This document shows, piece after piece, positions 25,530-38,838 of a stretch of 64,000 nucleotides of DNA. The stretch is from assembly GCF_000189635.1 (NCBI RefSeq), contig NW_002476209.1, positions 186,001 to 250,000 of the forward strand, read 5' to 3'. Numbering within the stretch: the stretch's first letter is position 1; every line of letters begins with the position of its first letter. This stretch comes from Tetrahymena thermophila SB210. Lineage: Eukaryota > Ciliophora > Oligohymenophorea > Hymenostomatida > Tetrahymenidae. A program made the position numbers and the translations under genes. A model generated the notes under the pieces. That model made no database searches and was not told the DNA's origin. It saw only the letters and a program-made list of their open reading frames with translations.

Positions 25530-27451
25530 ATGGGTTTTAAGTATTTGTTTGAATAATACGAGTAGAAGCTTTTATAGTATAAGTATAGTGGAGTAGACCA
25601 CTCCTTGCTTTATAATTATATTATGTCCCCAATTGCAAATGTCTGCCTTAAGTATATTCTTTTTCTTTAAAATTTTATCTATCGTATTTTATAATGAAAT
25701 GATGATTTTAACATTTTTAATATAAAAATAAATAGCTATGTACCAGAAAGTTTAGCGTAATACAATATAAATTGCATTCCATTAGAATGATGATATTTAT
25801 AATTAAATATTAAATTATTATTTACTAAAATCTAATCATTTAGACCTAATGTCGTAAGTTATTCTCTAAATTAAATTATTATTAATTACAATAGCATCAA
25901 CAATCATAATTAACTTAATACTATTAATTATTTTATTGTGTTGTTAAAATTAGAGATGAATAATATTTGCTTAATTTTGAAAATTAGCTTATTTATACTT
26001 ATTTTATCATATTATTGATATCTAGATTACATTACTTGGACTATTATTCGTTTTGATTCCTCACTTTATACTCTGGGCAGTTTATCCTATTTGGGAATTA
26101 TCAGCAGATGTTCATCCAGCTATGCTATTATTTTTAGGCATAACTCATATAATTTATATGGTAACAAATTCTTAGATTATTTTTTTTATTAATTTTATAT
26201 CTAATTTTTTTTGTATTGTTATCAGAATTTCGATAATTTGGATGGAAAGTAGGCAAGAAAAACTGGTAAATAGTTAGTAATTCTAAAGATTTGAATCTAA
26301 CTAAAATCTGTTCAAAAATTTAATAGGAAATTCGAGTCCTTTAGGATTACTTTTTGATCATGGATGTGATAGTTTAATTGTTTTTATTTAGGGAATATCT
26401 TTAGCAACCTGCTTGAAATTCGGAAACAATTTAGGAGCATTTTTTGTTATCTATTTAGGAGCTTTTACCTTCTTTACAACAACTATCGAAGAAGTAATAT
26501 TAAATTAGTAAAAAATATTAATTAAAAAACATCCTATTTAAGTATTACACTCATATAATGTATTTACCACCAATTAATGGAGCAGCTGAGGGATGTTTTG
26601 GAATAAGTGTGATTTATTTCATCACTGCAGGCTTAGGAAGCAGCTTTTGGGACTAGGAATCTTTTGGAATTGTCAATAGATATATTCTTCTTGGAGGTTT
26701 TTGTCTTGCTGGCTTAGCTAACTTAATAGGAATGTAATATTTTTTTATTCTGTGGCTAACATAAAAAAAATACTATAAAATAATTTAATTTAATAAAAAT
26801 AGCATTTAGAGAATTTATGTTTAAAAGCCTGAATAAATGATTAATGCTTGTAGAAATATGTTATTCTTCTTGTTTATTACTTTCGTATCGATATATGCTA
26901 TTATAGTTAGCGAAACAAACAAATATTATATGAGACTAGTGATTTATATCTTTGGATTTAACTTTGCAAAATTAGTGGTAAATATTAATTTATTTTTAGT
27001 ATATATTTTTAATATATATTAAAATATATTTTAATACTTAAATAGTCTATTTTGTAGATCAGCCATGTTTCTGATTCTCCATTTATATAATTCAGAAGAT
27101 CAAACTTCATTATATTATCTATTCTATTTGTGAATACTTTTATTTCACAAATAAGCGATTCTGGTGCTATTTTAGATGAAGAATTAGTCCTTTGGGCTGT
27201 TTTAATTGCTACATTAGTAGGTAAATAATAATATTTGTAAAAATATTTTAAAATAAATTTTAATATTTTATTTAGCTTACGGACATTTAGTTGTTTCTGC
27301 TATTAATCAATTTTGTGAAGTTCTCAAAATTAGAGCATTCAGAGTAAAATAAAGAGGTAAATTAATAAATATATATTTTGCAGTTCTATTAAATTTAAAT
27401 TTGCTTTTTTAATAATAAGACATGGTTTCATTGTAGGAAGATACACTTTGA
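25530..27451 (+). CDS. CDP-alcohol phosphotransferase (choline/ethanolamine phosphotransferase)
   Basis: Last step of the Kennedy pathway: transfers phosphocholine or phosphoethanolamine from its CDP form to diacylglycerol, in the ER membrane. Start ATG 25530 gives 'LLQYKYSGVDHSLLYNYI', the usual N-terminal YKYxGxDxSL block. Spliced exons then give 'APNVITLLGLLF' and the catalytic motif DGKQAR-x8-G-LLF-D-HGC-D, which fits DGxxARx8GxxxDxxxD exactly. 'EEYYTHIMYLPPINGAAEG' (family: WEEYYTGxLxLGxINGPxEG) follows, then hydrophobic membrane spans and 'QFCEVLKIRAFRVKQR', the typical C-terminus. Introns interrupt the protein at least seven times, one inside the catalytic motif after RKT. The end is uncertain: reading on from KQRG, with or without a TTTGCAG acceptor, stops at TGA 27449-27451; another acceptor at TTGTAG (about 27436) would lengthen it. 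Choline versus ethanolamine preference cannot be told. Confidence 0.9.
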
Positions 27452-28032
27452 TAATACTTATAACTCCTTACCTAAATGTAGCTATTATAGTTATCTAAAA
27501 TTAGAAACTGTAATGTTATTCAGTAAATAATAATCGTAAAGAAATTATTTATATAATAAAATATAAACAGATTATTAAAGTATGTCCTTTCTGTATGTAT
27601 TTTTTGAATAGTGTTATCTATTTTAAATTGGTGGAGATTTTTTCTTATTAATATTATTTTATGAGATTTTTAATGAAAAGAAATGCCAATGTAGAAATAG
27701 ATTAGTCTAAGATATGTATAACTTATTAGACTTCATTCAATTTAAAAAAGAAATTTAATTTAATTTATAAACTCAAATTTATATAAAAACTAAAACGCTT
27801 GCTTGAGATTAATGAAAAATTAATTTGCTTAATTAATCATAATACATCTTCTAGTTGAATATAATGAAGACTTCTTTTTTTGATTTAATTTACTTATGAT
27901 TTCTATTTGCAAACTAAATCAATTATTAAAAAAAAGTAAATACAGATAATACTTAATATATATAAAAAATATAAATAGCAAGATTTATACTACTAACACA
28001 TATAACTTTTATTTAAAGTTCATATTTTAAGT
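27452..28032. other. Intergenic
   Basis: AT-rich spacer between the phosphotransferase and the next gene on the same strand; it could hold extra 3' exon sequence of the phosphotransferase if the alternative acceptor is used. Confidence 0.4.
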
Positions 28033-31000
28033 ATGATAAGTCCTAGTTAATAGGTTTTAAATAGTGCATAGAGTAATAGAGCTATAAAGTAAATTTCAAT
28101 AAGCAAACCAAAGAAAATCAAGCATATTTTGTAGAAAGAGGTAACTGATACATTTAATATGCATTTGGGTTTATTTTTTAATATTTTAATTTGTGTTTAG
28201 AAGGTCATTCAAGCTTGCTTGTAATGGATAGAAACGCATTTAATTTTCCAAAATTAATTTACTTTATTTTTAGAGGGCTTTCACATACTAATTGGTATTT
28301 TTATATCTTAATAGCCAAGTAAACCAGATTGGAATGATCGCTTTTTCTTAGAAAAGATCCCACCTTATCAGCCACAAAAAGATAGATAAAATGGTAGTAA
28401 AAATTGAATTTTTATACACTGCATCCTTCAGCTTATCTTTATTAATGGATAAATAGTTAAGATATGCTTAATTTATTAGAACTTATTAGGGTGCATAATA
28501 AATTTAGTTAGCAATCTAATTGTTTTATTTTAAAATTAATTACGTAGTTTAAAAGTTACCAAAATACCCTATCCTATAGTAAGGCCTTCCAACAAGTTAA
28601 AGTGGAGCAAGTTTAGTTAATGTACCAAGCAATTCAAATATTGTAATGGAACCTGGAAAGATTAGAAAAGTATAAATGAATAATTTGGTAGGACAGCCAA
28701 ACATAGTTAAAAAAAGACCTCAATCACATTATAAAATAAGTACTAATTAATTTAAATAAGTTTTTTTAGTAAATAAATTGGAAAGAAAAGTAATAGAAAA
28801 AATGAATTAAAGTCTCCTTAAAATAACTCTTCAATAATATTCAACTTATATTATTGATATTATTATTAGACAAAGAATAAACATTTATTAAATATTTACA
28901 TTATTATTCAAATTTAAATGATATTTTCACTAAAAAAGAAAAAGAGTTAGATGAAAATAAGTACTCTAATAATCCTCTTGTTCAGCATTATATCAATATG
29001 TAATAAAAACCTATAGTCTATGATCTTGATTAAAATCCAAAGATAGTCGAAGGCTATTTAGAGAAATTGCAAAATGATGTAAATATAGAATGGCAACAAA
29101 AAGATATTCCTCATTTTCATCGTAAAGCTTTTTCTGAAGCTGTAAAGGGTTTACCTAAAATAGAAATAGTTTAGCATGTATATAAAGAACTTAAATTTAT
29201 GAAGAAGGACAGGGCTTAAATTTAGATTTGCTTAAAAGTTATTCGAGCAAGAGAGACCTGCTTAGAAACGTTAAAGCAATAAATAGAACTACTGAAAGTA
29301 CCTATTGATGAATAATATGAAAAAAATTTATAAGAAATAAGCACTACATTAAAGGATTTAAGGATTCTATCCTTGGAGGTTGTTGAGTAAATATTAAGAT
29401 GGCGTGAGAGCATTCTAAATTTTCACTATACAAAATAAGCTGCACTTTTGGAAAACTAAAAAGGTTCAGTTACCTCAATCTAATCTCCTAAACAATAACA
29501 AAAATAATTTCAAAATCTAAATATGTAATTACCTTTCTATTACAACTAAAGAAATTATTTATTAAAAATGAGGGATGATATTAAATTTTTGAAATAATCA
29601 TAATTGCAGCATCATGTTAACTTACAAGCAAATACAATATCTGACCCTTTCTTATTGACTATGCAAAAATAATAAAATGTAATAGATCCTATATATATTG
29701 ATTACCCCTAAATAACTCATGACTGCTCACTTCTAATTTAGAGAATTAGAGCTTCGGAGTTAATTATTTTTGAAGAATCTATTCAAAGACGTGTTAAAGA
29801 GTAATTTGGAGATTATGTAGTTAAGCCATTGAATATTTAGGAATCACAAATAGTTGGCTTTATGAATTCATATCTAGATTAAATTCCTATGTACATTTTT
29901 TTATTTAACTTGCTATTAACTTAAATCCTTTTAAATATCTTAAAGCGAAATAAAAAATTCATTTTATTCTGATGTCAATCACATCCTTTCTTTTAATTAA
30001 ACTGAGCAAGATGTAAACTTTCTAAAAATTGAATCTGGAGGAGTAACTGATTCTTTCTAAGGATTAGGTAATAAATAAATTTTCAATTTTAATAAACTTT
30101 TTCAAACTCTATTTTTATTAATAGCTATAATTTGTGTTGACAGATAGCAGTATCACTTAAGAAGGACTAATATATTACATGTTAGCTGTATAGAAAAATC
30201 TTTTTATAATAGTATAATCAATACTCTTGTAGATTTTATTTGGAAAAATGACTCTAGTGAAGAAATAAGAGTAAATTTATTCTATTAAGAGGAAGAAGGA
30301 AAACTTTAACTAGATCCATATGTAAAAAATATATTTAATAACATTGGATTTAAATGGAAACAATTAGTAAATGACCCTAAAACTAGCAAACGCTCTACAA
30401 TTTTTGGTTTAAGAAGGCCTGCAACTATCCCAGTACCAAAAAAATTTACAAATAATATCGAAGAAACTGATGAATAATATTAGCAAGAACCTATATAGTT
30501 CAATAACTTATTGATATTAAGTGAAAAGACAGGTGGAAATAATCAATAACTACAATTTTAAAGCTATGATATACCTATTCATTTAGCTAAGTCAATTAGA
30601 TAAATAAAAAATAAAGAAACATAGGATTAAATATTATCTGCTGCTATCAATTAAGATACCATCATAAAGGCATTTGGTTAAGAAGTAAATTTTTTTTTTT
30701 TTTTTTTAAGACAGGTTTATTTTTGAGTGCTTAAATATGTTTTAATAAAAGGATTTTAGTATTAAAGGAACTCTCCTTGAATAATTTGATGTAGACTAAA
30801 AACTTAATGAATTTTGCTAACAAGTTTTTCCTAAAACAAATTTCACCTTTTAAAGCCAAGTAAAATAAATTTTAAGATATTTATTCTAATACATTTGGAT
30901 ATATAAAAAGGGATAAACAATAGCTTGCATTTCTAAAAATTGCTACAGATGGAAGCATTTCAATTTTGCTAAATACTAAAATAAAAATTACATCCGAATC

Positions 31001-31930
31001 AAAAAGGTAATCAATCATTTTTAATATATGAAATTTAATTACTATTTTTTCTTTTAATTTATTTAGAATGAAGAATTACAAAATATAGTCAAAAAGTGCT
31101 TTAGCTCTGCTGATAAAAATATGTCTCCTTTATACTTTATCCCTACAGATGATGAGCAAGTTAACTTCTTTTTACTTCAAATAAGTAAAAAATAAAATTT
31201 ATATTTGTACATTTTAATTTATTTATTAATATTTCTCAAAAAAAGGCGAAAAAGAACTAAATGCTTTGAAGTCAGGAGAAATTGAGATTGCTAATTTTGT
31301 AGGAAATACTATTTAAAAATGTGATAAAGATGAAGTGATTGAATAAGATTTATGGATACCTGCTACTAATTACGCATAAAATATTCATACTTTACCAAAA
31401 TATAAAATTAATAGTATAAACTAAGTAAAATTATTTAATCTAAATTTTAAAATTAAAATAAAATTTTTTTTTTAGGTTTTATCTAAAATATAGTTTAGCA
31501 CAGACTATAAGCCATAAATTGAAGCAGGGCTAATAGCTTCAGAACCTACTTAACAAGATTCTATTGTATGGTAACCTCCTTTTATTATGGGTAATTATTA
31601 TTTTTACAAAAAATTATTATTCTTTTAATTTATAAATTTGTACTTCTCATTCATTAATGAATTAACCTTTTAATTATAAATATGTTTAAATATTTTAAAC
31701 AAATTAACTAAATATGTTTAAATATTTTAAACAAATTAACTAAATATGGTTATTATTAAACAACTAATTAGATATTTATTAAAAAAACAATTATAATACA
31801 ATTATTAAACTTATTTTTTATAATTTTATTTATCAATTTAGGTTTAGTACATAACGAGCTTAGTGAAAAGGTTGATTACCCAATGATTAGTTGCTTAGTT
31901 GAAGATAAAAATATTTAAGGATCAGCTTGA
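28033..31930 (+). CDS. Unrecognised large protein, possibly ciliary; GNAT-like segment
   Basis: About 1,050 residues from roughly a dozen exons, start ATG 28033, stop TGA 31928-31930. The N-terminal piece ('ACLQWIETHLIFQNQF', then 'LFLEGFHILIGIF') faintly recalls the HU-like fold of CCDC81-type axonemal proteins. The middle (28870-29880) is helical: 'VIRARETCLETLKQQIELL', 'SLEVVEQILRWRE'. A later block (about 30130-30430) reads 'TLVDFIWKND', 'IRVNLFYQEEEGKLQLDPY', 'FNNIGFKWKQLVNDP', which looks like the end of a GNAT acetyltransferase-like fold. Splices that keep phase include 28382/28446 region, 28511/28552, 28807/28870 and 29893/29945. One junction near 31008-31068 could not be reconciled: both flanking frames look coding but differ in phase, so a missed intron or a base error is possible there. 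No function assigned; the family resemblances are weak impressions. Confidence 0.65.
30685..30710 (+). repeat. Long poly-T run inside an intron
   Basis: About twenty consecutive T within an intron of the 28033-31930 gene, in the sense orientation; likely unstable in length. Confidence 0.8.
31678..31748. repeat. Two-copy 32-bp tandem repeat in an intron
   Basis: The unit begins AAATATGTTTAAATATTT and occurs twice head-to-tail (31678 and 31710) with the start of a third. Each unit contains the inverted repeat GTTTAAA...TTTAAAC. It lies in the last intron of the 28033-31930 gene. Confidence 0.85.
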
Positions 31931-32427
31931 TTAGTTAGTTTATTTGTGAAAACGAAATTATGAATTTTAACAAATCTAAAAATAAATGAAGAGAAAGCAT
32001 ATTGTAATAGTAGTAGTCAAAAATTAACAAATTAAATTCATTTTATATAATAAAGAAAAGGCTTTAAATATTTTATAATTTTAAATTGGATTCAAAACTA
32101 ATTATAATGTAAATTGATTCAAAAAATGCTGAATTCTTTAACTATAAATGAAATCCTAACTAAATTTCAAAATTATTTATAAATTATTACAAAATCTAGT
32201 TTTTATTTGTTTCATGCATGTTTAAAAAATTTATGTTGGTTTAACCTTCTTCCTACCTACCAATCTATTTTTATTTATTTGTTAGATATCAGAATAAATA
32301 ATAAATTTTGTAAACTTTGGATTTTTTATTATAATCAATTTATGAATTTAAAATTAAACTAGTTCAATGCTTATGTTAGTTTTTAATTGAAAATATTTAA
32401 TTAACTATAAAAACTTAAATAAAATAA
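31931..32427. other. Intergenic
   Basis: AT-rich spacer between two same-strand genes, holding a terminator and a promoter region; nothing else seen. Confidence 0.5.
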
Positions 32428-35400
32428 ATGTAAAATACTAAAACGTTTAGAAGTAAATCAAATTTTGAAAAAGATATTAGTAAAATTACAACTAATAATG
32501 CAAGCAATTTTGATTTTAATTAGTTGAGATTAAACTTGTAATTATCTTTAAATACACCTAAATAACTATCTTTAAATTTTAAATAACCATATTCTTAGAC
32601 TTCTACTTAAAATAATATTGAAAGCTTAAATTCTACTCGTAGATCACTTAAAATAAAAAATCATTCATTACACAATTAAAATACATAGAATCTAATACAA
32701 ACATGTTAAAATACTCCTTTAAAAAGTTCTAATAAACTTAAAAACAGCAATAGTTTTTATCATACAGATAGGCTTTCTAAAAATTCGCTATAAAGTTAAG
32801 ATTTTTTGGATTTAAATTTATAAAATTAGAGTTAACATATAAACTTAAATCTTAAAAGAGCTACAGAAATTATTCCTTAAATTTAGAAACAGATTAAAGA
32901 TAAAACTGTTCTTAAAGATAACAAAGATTTTACATTTATAGATGTAAGAGAAGAAAAAATGAAAGAATTAAGTATTTAAAATAGCTAGGATTCTATCAAA
33001 AAAATTTAAAATAATATTCAAAAAAATAATTAAGACAAAAGTGAAAATAAGAAAAAATAATTTGTTATTTAAAAAATTAATAGCTCTTAGCCTTATCTTT
33101 TTAATTAAAAATAAATTTCCACATAATTAGCTTGTAATGAATTTAATTAAAAATAGTAAAATGAAGATTTATCTGCTAAATTTCAGGAATAAAAAGATAA
33201 AATTTTTTCAAAAAGATAAAATATTTTAAGATAATTTTAATGTCTTCCAATTTACGAAGAGTTAAAATCCATATTAAATTAATTTTTTATACTTTACTCT
33301 ATGGTTATAGAAGAGGCAGAATAAAGATTTATATTAATCCCAACTTAAGAAAATTTATTACACTAAAAGCTGTTATAAGGAGAGCATTATTTGCATCAAA
33401 TTTTTAAAAAATTAACTTAGCATATTATTTAAGCTGAAAAAAATTTTGATTCTGAAAGGATAAAGGAAAAAAATAAATAATTTGAATTAAATACCTAGTT
33501 AAGCTAATTGTTAACTTAGATAGATAAGTAAAATAAATCAGATGATATAGTGTAAAGTGAATAAAATTTAATTTAGTTAAACAAAAAATAAAATATAGAG
33601 CTAGTTTATCAGAATGTTTAGCTTTAGAAACTTGTAAAATATTTTTTAAAGCATTTTAAAGTTTATTTAAAATTTTTTATTAAAATAATTGAAATTAAAT
33701 AGTTTTTTTATATTTAAATTTAATTTTATGAAAAATTAATTAATTTATTTTTTTATAAATATAAAATGATACTTTCAAAGTCTAATGATTTAGCTTCAAA
33801 ACTCAATTAAAAATAGAATGAAAATATAAAATAAACTTATATTTAAAATGAACAACTTCAAAAATAGGTTTCTCAATTACAAATTGAAAATAATAAAAAT
33901 CTTTATAAAATGGACTAAAATATAGTTTTACTAAACTCCACAATTGCTATTTTAAAGGCTTAGCTTAAAAAAGTGGAAGATAGAAATAAAGATCTTGAAT
34001 ATTCTTATTAGAAAATTTTAGAGTAAAACAAACTACTAAATCTTGAAAATGAAACTTTAATTAAGCAAATGAATGATCTAAATTAATAATTAGATTCAAC
34101 AACATAAAATAAATAAATAAAGGAAAATGAACTTGATGAGATGAAAAAGATAATATTAACAAATACTAAAATAATAAAAGAAATGAAAGAAAAAGTAAAT
34201 ACAAACTTATCATGTATTTTTATTGATTTTTTTAACTTTATAAAATAGCTAAATAAATTGACTACATAAAAGATGACTTTTGTTATTCCTCCTGATAATA
34301 AAGACTTTAATGAAGAGAAATATTTTTTTGACAGCATTAAAAGTTCTTATTTTAATAAGAGCTATTTTATTAAATAAATCAAAGCAAATATGGAAGGGTT
34401 TGATTAAGAGTAAATTCAAGTAAATATGAGAAGGTAAATAACTAAATTTGTGATAACTTTCTTTAAATAATAAATAAATTATTTTAGTTTTGAGGACTAG
34501 GATAAAAATGATTCTATTGTTGATCTCACTAAATACAGATATAATTTGCCATAATTTTATTGCTTTATCAAGGATAACTTCTAAAATTTATTTAAATAAG
34601 TGGAAAATACAACTTAAATACCTTATAATTTCTTAGCTACCATAAGAGGTATCTTAGATTCCAAGTACAATGAATTTTTATTATGCTCAAACTAAAATTA
34701 TTAGAATGTTTCTTTGTTTGCTGATTTTGTTTATTCTTGGCTTATAACTTTTGACATTAATCAAAACTCTAGAAAAATTACTAAATTCCACACTAACACA
34801 TTAACTTCAAATCTATTAGAACTTAGAATAACCTAGTTTTACATTACACTAAATAATCATCTTCTATCAAAACTTTGGGAAGTATATTTGTTAGCTTGCT
34901 TCATTATTTATTTTTATATAGATATTTATGATATCAATTTTATTTTACTTAGTTTGTTACGTTTAGAGAAATTTTAAATGAGGACTTAAGCAAAGAGGAG
35001 CTATATTTTTATCTTTTTTGTAGGAATTAAATATTTAAAGGACCTCAACTTGAATCTCTTTCTTCTACATTTGAAATCATAAATTACATTCAAATTGATG
35101 AAGCTATAATATTAATTCGTAGTGTTCTTACAAAATTTGATCAAAGTACTGTTGAATATTTAATTTCCTAGATAAAAAATAAATCAGTTTTAAAAGGAAA
35201 AAAGTAATTAGTTGATGCTCAATTGGTATTGAGATTGCTCTTAGAGTACTTTAGAACTGAAAGGTAATAGAGATATAAGCTAATAAAATAACTCTTTTAT
35301 AGCTAAAAGCTTGAAAATAAAGATGGAAAATACACTTTGAATTTCACATCATTTAGGTGAAATTTTATTTTTATATTTTTCCTCTATTTTTTTATTCCCA

Positions 35401-36273
35401 TTAATTAAATATTTTTTTACATTTAGGAACATATTTCATAAAAATTTTATCTCCACAACTGAGTTAGAAAAGGCTTAGATTTATAGAGAGTGCTACTCAA
35501 TTGGAAAAGGAATTGTAAATCATGATACATTTTTTACAGTATGTAATGAAAATGGGTTTTTTATAAAATAATTGAAGTTAAATTTACCAACTGAATTTCC
35601 CTTATTTAATAAAATTACAAAGTAATACGAACCAGATGATCTATTATTATCTTAAAATTTACAAACATTTAAAAATTTTTATACTGATGAGCAATGCTAA
35701 AAAAATTGGTAGGTTATTAGCTAATACATATAAAGTTAAGGATTAGAACCATAATTATAAAATTATTAGTTATTTATTAAATAAAACGATTAATTTAATA
35801 AAAACTTGGTCTGCTAAAATCTTTAAGGTAAAAGTTATATTTTTTTTCTTTTTGAAAAAATTAAAGATATATAGACAAGTATATATCTCAAAATATTGCA
35901 AAAACAAGTTGAAATAGATGATTTATAAATCATAGAAATCCAGAAAAATCTTTAATAGCAATTGAGTAACTCTTGTTTAACAGCTATCAGTATTTTGTAA
36001 AAAAATAAGTAAAAGAAGTACGAATTATAAACTTAGAAAATAAGTATATTATAGAGATGGGCAAAAACAAAAATTTCTAAGTGGTATACTTTGATAAATG
36101 AGCTATTACTTTCGAAGTATAAGACAATGCTGTTGTAGTAAGGAATTTAGCCATTTTAAAATATCAATAACTAAATAATTACAGAAAAAACCGATAATGA
36201 AGAATAAGAAAATGATTATGATGATTTACAATTTTAAAAATAAACATCCAAAAAATAGCAAAAGTTTTTATGA
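32428..36273 (+). CDS. Unrecognised long coiled-coil protein
   Basis: About 1,200 residues, ATG 32428, TGA 36271-36273. The first third is low-complexity Asn/Ser/Gln/Lys-rich. It is followed by a long coiled coil (about 33780-34200, heptad-like Leu/Ile in an Asn/Lys/Glu background, for example 'VSQLQIENNKNLYKMDQ'). The C-terminal half is a folded helical region: 'PYNFLATIRGILDSKYNEF', 'FADFVYSWLITFDIN', 'KLWEVYLEILNEDLS', 'LVLRLLLEYFRTER'. Introns around 34891-34974 (donor GTTAGC) and 35358-35426 keep phase; an in-frame intron near 33660-33760 is possible but not required. The end is basic and acidic by turns and has no membrane segment. Composition and layout suit a cytoskeletal or basal-body/axonemal scaffold, but no family was recognised. 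Confidence 0.7.
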
Positions 36274-36958
36274 AAATAATTCAAATGCAAGCCAACATTA
36301 TTAATTATCAAAGTATTATTATTACTTGTTTGTATGAAAGTGTTTTTCTATTTTAAAATTTTCTACAAATGCCGCATTTGGCTTTTATAAATTAGTTAAA
36401 GTAGAAATAATCAGAAATTTTCTTTTGCAATCTGACTAAAAACCCCGCCTTGAATTCTTTAATTCTTTTTTGCTTAGATACCAGATAAGACTATTGATAT
36501 TTATCTAGATCATTTATAAAAATTTGGAAAAAAAGAGCGGATAATTTTTGAAATTAAATATATGAATTATTTTAATTTATTAACATTAAATATAATAAAT
36601 ACTTTATTTATTTAAAGCAATATAAAGAGCAAGCAACCTTTATTAAGAAATTATTTTTGATATAAAAATTATAGTGGTTTGTTGGAACGTTTGATAAAAT
36701 TTAGATAAAAACAAACAAATTTATTGAAAACATAAAACATTAGAAAAAGATAAGAAAGATTTAAAGCCTTTTATATTTTATTTATCAGATAAAACCCAAG
36801 CAAAGATATTATTAAAAATAAACAAGCACAATTATTCATAAAAAACTTAATTAAAATCTTATCTCTTTCATATAAAGGAATATCCAAAATAAAAGTTTAG
36901 TACTTACTTACTTCATAATTAGTTAAGCGTTTACCAATCATTTAGTTTTATACTTAAA
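36274..36958. other. Intergenic
   Basis: AT-rich spacer between same-strand genes. No coding pattern on either strand. Confidence 0.5.
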
Positions 36959-38838
36959 ATGGCATCTTTATTTAAAGCAGCAATCAGAAGTTAGCTCTCA
37001 AAATTATCAAATATGTATCAATAGATTTTAAATTATTTTTATTTTAAGTTTTTTATTATTGCTTTTTCGCGAACTATATTAATTTCTTTTTAATAATAAG
37101 GTTTAATGAAGAATCAGAAACTATAGCTCTTAAAATTCCAATGACCAGATGCAATGAGTTCCTGGTTAAATTACACGAGTAAAATATTTGTTTAAAAATG
37201 AAATATTACATATCAAGTTTTTTAGTAGTTGAATTCACATTAATTTGTCTTTTTATGAATAGCTTTGTGATATAAGAGCAAGGAGTGCCAACAATTACTA
37301 AAGAAGATAATAAGATGGATTTCTAGAACAGACTTATACTTTTGAATAAAGAAGTAGATCAAAGTATATTAGCTAAAATTATTAATTACATCAAAAAATA
37401 TTTTATTGAATTGCAAAGCTTATTCTTTTACTTTTATAAAATTAGATTTGTCACAAATACCTTCAGAATTAAAGACTTGGATTCAAGAATAAAATGTTGA
37501 GATTATAAAACACAAAATTTAAAAAGATATAAGCACTTTTTCTTTAGAAGAAGCAATCGAAAAAGTTATAAATAATAAAGATATTGATTCTCATATAAAA
37601 TTAGAAACTTTGAAGCAATTTAAAATTATTGAGTTCAACGAGAACCAAAAACCTTTCAAAGATTAAATTGCAAGTATTGTTTTAGATAAAAGCCAAAGCA
37701 GTATAACTACAATTCTCTAGAAGAAAATAGATTAAGATGATGAACATTTCTTTGTAAATTCTTATGAGTATGTCTTAGGAGAAAAAAATTTTATTTTAGA
37801 TTTACAAGAAGGCAGCTGCAAGTTTTTAATAGATATATCAAAATTTTACATAAATAATTACTTTTAAGAAGAAAGAGATCGCATTCTTAATTTAATTAAT
37901 GATTAAGAGTCTGTTGTTGATTTATTTGGAGATATTATTTTAGATACTAGATTATATAAAGAGAGAAATGCAAAGGTACTTACATGTGTAACATCTGCAA
38001 CTTTACAAGAATTTTTCTAGGATATAAAAAAATAAAATAGCCTCTCACACAGATCAGCTAGCAGTAAATCTTTTTAAGAATTTATTTTATAAAGATAAAA
38101 TATATTTATTTTATTTAACAAATAAGGATCTCTATCTAAAGCAGTTAATGAAGGGACATAATAAACCCCTAAAGGATTGTATGAAATAGAATGCAAAAAT
38201 GTCTTTAACTTTTTAGAAGACCATTTTAAATAAAAAGAGCACTCTAACGTTTTTATAATTTCAAGAATATTGAAAGATCTTTCTTTTTTAGGTAATTTAA
38301 ATTATTGCATAACTTACTTGTATTTATTATTCAATATTTATTTGTAGGCTCATTTGTTGGCATTTTGGGTAAGAATCATTAGTAAACTGAAAATGGAAAT
38401 GGAAGTACAGAAGATAGACCCATTAATTTGTTCTTTTATTATCTAGTTAATTAAGAAGAATACGATAATAAGCCTTTGTCAGAACTTATTGTGGACAATT
38501 TAAATTAAAAAATAATAGATATTTCTTCATCATAAATCAACTAGGCTTTATTTGAAAAATCAGATTTAGGTTCTGTGACATAAATAAATTTCGATTTACC
38601 AAATAAAATATTAATTGGAGTTAATATTAAAATTAGAAGTGAAATATTAAATAATCCAGTAGTCCTAATAGCTTAAGTAAAGGAAAGTTATAATAAGTCA
38701 ATCCATTCCCCTAAAATTTAACATGATGCATAGGATATATCTGTAAAATTCATTCATTTTAAAGTATATTTTTAAAAATAATTTATTATTGAAAATCAGG
38801 AATATGAAGGAGATTTATAAAAGAAAATTAAAGCTTGA
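36959..38838 (+). CDS. Trm5-like protein (tRNA G37 methyltransferase family) with degenerate SAM-binding site
   Basis: Trm5/TRMT5 makes m1G37 in tRNA. Five exons in perfect phase (36959-37014, 37101-37178, 37263-37363, 37446-38291, 38348-38838) give 523 residues. Family features in order: 'ALKIPMTRCNEFLVKL' (D1 domain start), 'LSQIPSELK', 'KPFKDQIASIVLDK' (family: PyKxxIGxVLLDKNP), 'YEYVLGEKNF' (family: EVLAGEDDF), 'CKFLIDISKFYIN' (family: CxFxFDFSKVYWN), 'EERDRI'. Where true enzymes have DVFAGVGPF the sequence reads DLFGDIILD; where they have ANDLNP it reads TCVTSA; and the catalytic NLP motif region reads 'ECKNVFNFLED'. The N-terminus MASLFKAAIRSQLSKLSN is basic and amphipathic, suggesting mitochondrial import. 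Probably a non-catalytic relative keeping the tRNA-binding scaffold. Family call from alignment by eye; loss of activity is inferred. Confidence 0.75.
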
